Below the pieces are notes generated by a model, which worked only from the letters and a program-made list of their open reading frames with translations, was not told where the DNA came from and did not search any database. The translations under genes were made by a program, and so were the position numbers. Of a stretch of DNA of 16,468 nt, positions 12,701 through 16,468 are shown piece after piece; within the stretch, counting starts at the first letter, position 1, and every line of letters begins with the position of its first letter. The DNA comes from Physocladia obscura (lineage: Eukaryota; Chytridiomycota; Chytridiomycetes; Chytridiales; Chytriomycetaceae): assembly GCA_027596945.1 (NCBI GenBank), contig JADGJH010000222.1, positions 8,039-24,506 on the forward strand. The letters are read 5' to 3'.

Positions 12701-12778
12701 CGTCGCCACGATATCTGTTACTCGTGGAAGCAGAGGCTGTCTTTCCTGCAGCGCTTGGCCTGCCGCTCCATTCTCCAT
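9701..12778 (-). CDS. TALE-class homeodomain transcription factor with long Q-rich regions
   Basis: This is a predicted DNA-binding regulator with exons 12032-12778, 10985-11941 and 9701-10903, giving 968 aa. The ATG at 12778 is the first in frame. The homeodomain (about residues 260-317) has the three-residue loop extension in DYPYPTDADK and recognition helix VNNWFINARRRK, as in fungal Cup9/Tos8 and animal Meis/Irx families. Before it come a Met/Gly-rich run, His/Gln/Asn-rich segments and RRRTVSASSSS. After it come about 60 residues dominated by glutamine, then Ser/Pro-rich sequence with a recurrent QFE...TPRTAL module. The intron at 10904-10984 is 81 nt, stop-free and in phase, so an unspliced form would add 27 residues (995 aa). 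It lies 116 bp downstream of SNU23 in the same orientation. Binding targets cannot be inferred. The TALE call is firm; orthology to a named gene is not. Confidence 0.93.
11257..11433 (-). repeat. Long imperfect CAG/CAA tract encoding glutamine-rich region
   Basis: On the minus strand this stretch encodes mostly glutamine, broken by H, L, M, K, E and Y (for example QEQQYQQQQ units repeated near 11280-11330). The QEQQYQQQ pieces look like a small internal duplication. The tract lies between the homeodomain and the C-terminal repeat region of the TALE protein and may mediate condensate or coactivator contacts. Confidence 0.9.
12477..12497 (-). other. G-quadruplex motif in TALE coding strand
   Basis: The minus (mRNA-sense) strand has four GGG runs separated by exactly three bases each, which fits the standard four-tract quadruplex rule. 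More G runs follow toward the 3' side (12459-12470) and a second three-run cluster lies at 12530-12546. The sequence encodes part of the Met/Gly-rich segment of the TALE protein and arises from a GGGAAT-type hexamer repeat. Confidence 0.7.
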
Positions 12779-12833
12779 TTCTTCCAAATCAATTTTTGCA
12801 AGATATGAGAAATTAAATTGGAAAAAAAAAATA

Positions 12834-12839
12834 TTTATT
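12834..12839 (-). terminator. Possible SNU23 polyadenylation signal
   Basis: This is an AATAAA on the minus strand 56 nt beyond the SNU23 stop codon, in the short spacer before the TALE gene. The position is appropriate, but no experimental support is visible. Confidence 0.45.
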
Positions 12840-12894
12840 CACTGAAAAAGATGAACAAATGACAGGATCATGCTCTATTTCCAGAAATATTGTA

Positions 12895-13970
12895 TCATTT
12901 TTTTGATGAACCAAAACCGCCAAACCCCATCATTGCAGTCATATCTGGATCGACAACTGAATCAGCATCAGTTGCAGCAATTTTTGCTTCTTTTTTACGT
13001 TTCTTTTCTTCCTTTTTTGCCTTTTTGGCTGCTTCTTCAGTATCTACAGCTAATTTAACTCGAGCAGCAAGATCTGCACGAAAATAGAAAATATGAAAAC
13101 GTAGAATAATAATAATAACAACTTTTTAAATCAGGTATATACATACTTAGTTCTGGTTCTGGATCTTTCCGTTTTTTAGTTAGCGCTTCAATCCTTGCCT
13201 TAACTTGATCGGCAGTGCTTCGTTCAACTTTCATAGATTGACCCAAATTACGTTGATCTGAAATAATTTCATAAGGGTGAAAATTACAATAGTGATTTAA
13301 AAAAATTAAATAACCTTAAAATACGAAAAAGGATTTAAAAATTAAAATAATAAGAACAAATACTATTATAAAATAATAAATTACGTTTTACTCCATTCAG
13401 GTGATCAAGATAATTGATATTATCTTTGCACAGAATATTGCAAATCGAGCAAAAAAAGCCAGGCTGGTGGTCAGCAGATCCAGACTGCACAACGACGGTT
13501 TTATTTATTTTCGCTTCAAAGTCGATGGCGCCTTCACGTTGTTTGAGCAGCTGCTCGGGGGCATCGTTTTTATGGTCTTTATTGCTGCGCAGGTTCTTTG
13601 AGGCGTCTGGTTGTTTATAATTTGAGTTGGCGAACGTGCAGTGATGTAATGCGATGCAATACGATGAGATAAAATCAGAGAAGGCTTGGAGAAATGAAGA
13701 ATACACTCAACTCTCTTCGCGCTCGCGCGCCTTCTGCGAGTATTCGGCCTTGTCCCAGGTGCGCCTGAAACCCGTATCACCGCCTTTTGCCGCGTCGGTA
13801 TCTGTGGTGTGTTTCGGTTGTTGGATGTTGATGAGTTGGTTTCGATTCGAATCAGATCGGGGATTAGTTGGATTATGCGATATTATTTCTGCTTCTCTCA
13901 CTCGTCTTTGTTGTTATTGCTGTTGTTTGCAGACTCACTCACAAAACCCTTTCTTGTCCTTTTGCGACAT
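12895..13970 (-). CDS. SNU23: SNU23/ZMAT2, U4/U6.U5 tri-snRNP zinc-finger protein
   Basis: Snu23 is a small nuclear protein of the tri-snRNP and spliceosomal B complex. It works with Prp38 and helps activation and 5' splice-site handling. Exons 13943-13970, 13712-13801, 13385-13606, 13147-13257 and 12895-13073 join in phase to 209 aa, matching about 200 in the family. Diagnostic pieces are FRRTWDKAEYSQKARERE near the N-terminus and a matrin-type zinc finger C92-C95-H108-H114 (FFCSICNILCKDNINYLDHL). Next come HQRNLGQSMKVERSTADQVK, a lysine-rich helix (AAKKAKKEEKKRKKEAK), and an MMGFGGFGSSKK end. All four introns split a codon after its first base. The first exon is short (MSQKDKKGF), chosen because it supplies an ATG, a GTGAGT donor and the right phase. 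The gene is divergent from mS29. Confidence 0.95.
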
Positions 13971-14023
13971 CTTTCTCTTTGTAGTCTTTCTCTTTTCTTT
14001 TTTCCCCAAACACAAACGTTCAA
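13971..14023. promoter_or_regulatory. Shared divergent promoter of SNU23 and mS29
   Basis: Only 53 bp lie between the SNU23 start codon (minus) and the mS29 start codon (plus). Most of it is a CT tract on the plus strand (13971-14009) followed by CAAACACAAACG before the mS29 ATG. No TATA box is seen. The polypyrimidine/polypurine character may position initiation for both genes. Confidence 0.6.
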
Positions 14024-15780
14024 ATGATTGCCTCAGTGCGGTCGTCTCAGTTGTTTATCTTGCGACTGCAGCCTACGCGTGCTTCAATTGCTTCCGTTTC
14101 CGCCTCACCATTACCGCACGCACTACTCAACAATTTTGCGCAATCGCCAATGCTGGTCTCAGCTTCATGCGGAATATCAACAGCTGTACCTACGCCAACC
14201 CAAACTCAACCTTTACCAATCCAAACACCCGCATTCGTCGAATCACTCACACCATATAAACCTGTAGGTTTCTTCTTTTTTTTTGTTTTTTGTTTTGACT
14301 TCCTATTTCCTCACAGGTTTACGCAAACAAAGATTTTCTCAATGCTCTGTTCACAATGCCGGAACTGTCATTGTTCAAAATCAACAATTCGCAACTAAAC
14401 TCGTCACAAGTGGCTGCAAAGTCGCTGGCAACTTCGCAATTCTTGGCAAAATTGTCTGACGTTGCTATGCTGAGAGAATCATGGCTCGATTTCCTTGATC
14501 AGATTAACACCGAGTTGAAAAAACAGGAGTCGAATGTTAAGCTTTTCTTGGGTAACTATCTTACATGTTGTTTTTTGTTTGTGTTTGCCAACCTTTTCTT
14601 TAACATAAGATGGTCGCCCTGGCTGTGGGAAATCAGTATTTCTCAATCTCGCGGCATCACATTTTAAATCACACGATCTTATTGTGGTTCATTTTCCAAA
14701 CTGTGCGTTCAACCTTGTTTTGTTGCTACTGATATTTTATTATGATTACTATTATTTTTAATGTCAATTTTTCAAAAGTTGCAAGCTGGATTTCTGGTCT
14801 CGAACCATACGCCAAATCCGAAAAGAATTCGACACCACCACTTTTCACACAATCTGTTTTCACTTCGGAAGTTTTACGGCAAATTTCTGAGGCCAATTCT
14901 AATGTTTTTAAAAAGGTTTACTCTTCAAGGTTTTTTTTTTTTTTCGGTTAATATTTATTCTATTTTCTAATGACAGATCCAAGTGATTGGAAGCTATGCA
15001 TTTAAAAGAGAAATACCTTTTACTGGATCACTCTTCACACTTGTGAAAGCTGGGGCCGACAAAACGTTGCCTCCGCATGATGTTCTGGAAGCTTTTATTG
15101 CTGAGTTGCTTGCGTATCCTGAAAACCGACCCTATGTCCTATTTTCTTTTGACCAAGTGAATGCGCTGTACACGAAAACAGCCTATTTTGACACTGACAG
15201 TAGGCGAATTTTTTCATATCAGTTTGAGCTTTTGAGTCCAATCGTTTCGTTGTTGGCACGCAAGACAATTGTAAGCTCGCTTTGTTAAATTTTTAATTTA
15301 ATCTTAAAATTTCTTTGTCTTAAGCCAAAAGCAGCAGTAATCTGTGCTGTCGACCGAACCAATGGTGAAATCAAGTCTAACTTCCTCGATCACCTTCTCC
15401 AAAATCCAAATCCTGTCGCCGTCGATGCAATAACTGACTTGTCTCGATTCAGTTCGTTCGGCAACGCAGTTGTGTCGCGGAAAATAGCCCCGGCCTTATA
15501 CGACCCAGTCACGTTCAACACCGAAATTCATCCTGCTGGCGCAAAGCGTGTGGAAGTGCCTGCTCTAAATTTTACAGAAGCATATGCGTTGATTGATGGA
15601 CTGAGACGGTCTGGGAAGATCAAAGTGCGAACGAGCCAGCATTTGGCAGCCAGGTTTAGTGCTGATGGGACAGATTCTGTTGCTGCTGGGTCTTTGAGTA
15701 AGCTGAGCCAAAATTTTGTGCAGAAAAGTGTTATGGTGACTCAAGGTAATGCCAGGGATGTTTTAAAATATTGCTTGTAA
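14024..15780 (+). CDS. RSM23: Mitochondrial small-subunit ribosomal protein mS29 (DAP3/Rsm23)
   Basis: mS29 is the nucleotide-binding protein of the mitochondrial small ribosomal subunit (DAP3 in animals, Rsm23 in yeast). Exons 14024-14263, 14317-14551, 14610-14702, 14779-14915, 14977-15270 and 15325-15780 join in phase to 484 aa, similar to yeast Rsm23 and longer than human DAP3. The first 50 residues are rich in Ser, Ala, Arg and Leu and poor in acids, as in a mitochondrial presequence. KPVYANKDFLNALF spans the first junction. A Walker A motif GRPGCGKS occupies residues 160-167, at the start of exon 3. A Walker B-like VLFSFDQVNALY has Asp294, followed by FDTDSR. The C-terminus QGNARDVLKYCL matches the family's usual ending, so the GGTAAT just before it is probably not used as a donor. 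An AATAAA follows 18 nt after the stop. Confidence 0.95.
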
Positions 15781-15797
15781 TGTAGAGCAAGAAAGAC

Positions 15798-15803
15798 AAT
15801 AAA
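15798..15803 (+). terminator. Possible mS29 polyadenylation signal
   Basis: AATAAA merges into an A run 18 nt after the mS29 stop codon. It is close to the stop, in keeping with the compact spacing elsewhere in the window. Confidence 0.45.
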
Positions 15804-15824
15804 AAAAAATTAAGCAATACTAGA

Positions 15825-16048
15825 ATGATGCCTGGGAAAGGAAAGCCCATCATTACTGTGACATCAATACAAGTAAGTCTTTGTGTTGACTAAAACAGAC
15901 TTCTCATCTCAGCAATTTAATCGTTTAGAACAGTACAAAAGAAAAAAACATTTGCCAAACGATAAAAAGTTTGAATTGTGAATTCAGCTATTTCTGCAGC
16001 CCATGTCTCAAAATTTCCTCCAGAAATCTTTTCAAAAAAGTTTGTAAA
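15825..16048 (+). CDS. Candidate small or broken gene with a CxPC motif (weakly thioredoxin-like)
   Basis: An ATG pair at 15825 begins MMPGKGKPIITVTSIQ and ends exactly at a strong GTAAGT donor (15873). Two acceptors are possible. TCTCAG (15912) gives a 40-nt intron and a 38-aa product ending KKHLPNDKKFEL. CGTTTAG (15928) gives a 56-nt intron and an exon 15929-16048 that includes NCEFSYFCSPCLKISS and reaches a GTAAAC donor. The ITVTS start and the FxxxCxPCxKIS pattern recall thioredoxin, but the residues between are not typical and later thioredoxin landmarks are absent. It starts only 45 nt after the mS29 stop. It may be a fragment of a larger gene, a decayed copy, or chance. A minus-strand frame (15917-16180) competes for the same DNA. 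Confidence 0.25.
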
Positions 16049-16468
16049 GTAAACTGAATATTTGTACACGGAAAAGAAAAAAAAGGGAGTGTCTTGATCC
16101 GAAAAAATAACTTGACAAATGAGGTCGGTGGATTCAGAGTTAAATTGAGCGATATTGCTGTTTGTGAAGTTCGAGAGCAAAAAATTAATTGAAACAAATA
16201 AGTAAGAACCCTTGACAGATCAATATTTGCCACTTTCTTCAAAACAGAAGGCCCTCACACACTTTGTCTCGATTTTTCAATGATGATGCTTATTGGACAA
16301 AAAAACAACTTTATTTTAACTAAAAGATTTTCATGACGTTATGTCTGTGGAAGCCAGTGCAAACACATGAGCGCATGCCCTCTACAACTAATATTTCCAT
16401 TGCATGTCAATGGAAAGGGTTGGGGCAATCTTCTGAAAATCACCTCGAACAATTGCCTGATGGATTAA
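16049..16468. other. Right edge, unresolved
   Basis: The minus strand is open across 15917-16180 (for example FFEKISGGNFETWAAEIAEF), and just right of it reads SVLKKVANIDLSR before GTTCTT. These two do not join in phase by the obvious splice sites. At the very end the minus strand is open for 25 residues (for example HQAIVRGDFQKIAPTLSIDM). None of these is recognised. A 9-bp inverted repeat lies at 16394-16416. Confidence 0.3.
16394..16416. repeat. Perfect 9-bp inverted repeat with 5-nt loop
   Basis: The arms TTTCCATTG (16394-16402) and CAATGGAAA (16408-16416) flank CATGT. It could form a hairpin or be a dyad bound by a dimeric factor. CCATTG-type cores also appear as CCAAT-like boxes on both strands. 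No T tract follows to suggest a Pol III terminator. Confidence 0.7.

Noticed and set aside
12350..12845. Pro/Ile-rich plus-strand frames with repeated PIPIPM
   Set aside because: They are the complement of the Met/Gly hexamer repeat in TALE exon 1; the minus frame continues into the homeodomain exon in phase.
13335..13706. A longer SNU23 exon 3 starting near 13706
   Set aside because: The extension reads through the 105-nt intron 13607-13711; the spliced form joins KAREREE to NASKNLRSNK in phase.
15740..15780. An intron starting at the GGTAAT near the mS29 end
   Set aside because: Reading straight through gives GNARDVLKYCL, a typical C-terminus for this family.

Overview
This window is nuclear DNA of a eukaryote, most likely an early-diverging (chytrid-like) fungus. 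Five multi-exon protein genes can be placed with confidence and assembled across 34 spliceosomal introns, using the standard code. Most introns are about 50-150 nt, intergenic gaps are often under 110 bp, and the transcription factors carry long glutamine tracts. Fungal assignment rests on a Crz1-like C2H2 factor, a Cup9/Tos8-like TALE homeodomain factor, and fungal-type SNU23 and mS29. The species cannot be named from sequence alone.

Layout from left to right: an unidentified partial gene on the minus strand at the left edge (14-244); a Q-rich C2H2 zinc-finger transcription factor (507-3011, minus) with a polyQ reading frame upstream of it (3010-3375) whose connection to the gene is unresolved; a complete 16-exon cullin-1 gene (3453-6921, minus, 796 aa); the RNA polymerase II subunit RPB7 (6981-8182, plus, 6 exons, 177 aa); a weakly coding AT-rich stretch (8183-9700) with one unidentified candidate gene on the minus strand; a large TALE homeodomain factor (9701-12778, minus); the spliceosomal protein SNU23/ZMAT2 (12895-13970, minus, 5 exons, 209 aa); the mitochondrial ribosomal GTPase-like protein mS29/DAP3 (14024-15780, plus, 6 exons, 484 aa); and a poorly resolved right edge with short coding-like pieces.

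The genes do not form a pathway. They are housekeeping genes (ubiquitin ligase scaffold, transcription, splicing, mitochondrial translation) mixed with two regulators. Two head-to-head pairs, CUL1/RPB7 and SNU23/mS29, have only 59 and 53 bp between start codons, so each pair must share a very small promoter. The most interesting signals are in gene structure: a 259-nt first intron of RPB7 with no internal AG; 14 of 34 donors with T at +3; a zinc finger completed by a 28-nt last exon; a stop-free, in-frame intron in the TALE gene; and a G-quadruplex motif in the TALE coding strand. No mobile element, CRISPR array or RNA gene was recognised, and no clearly new multi-gene system is visible.
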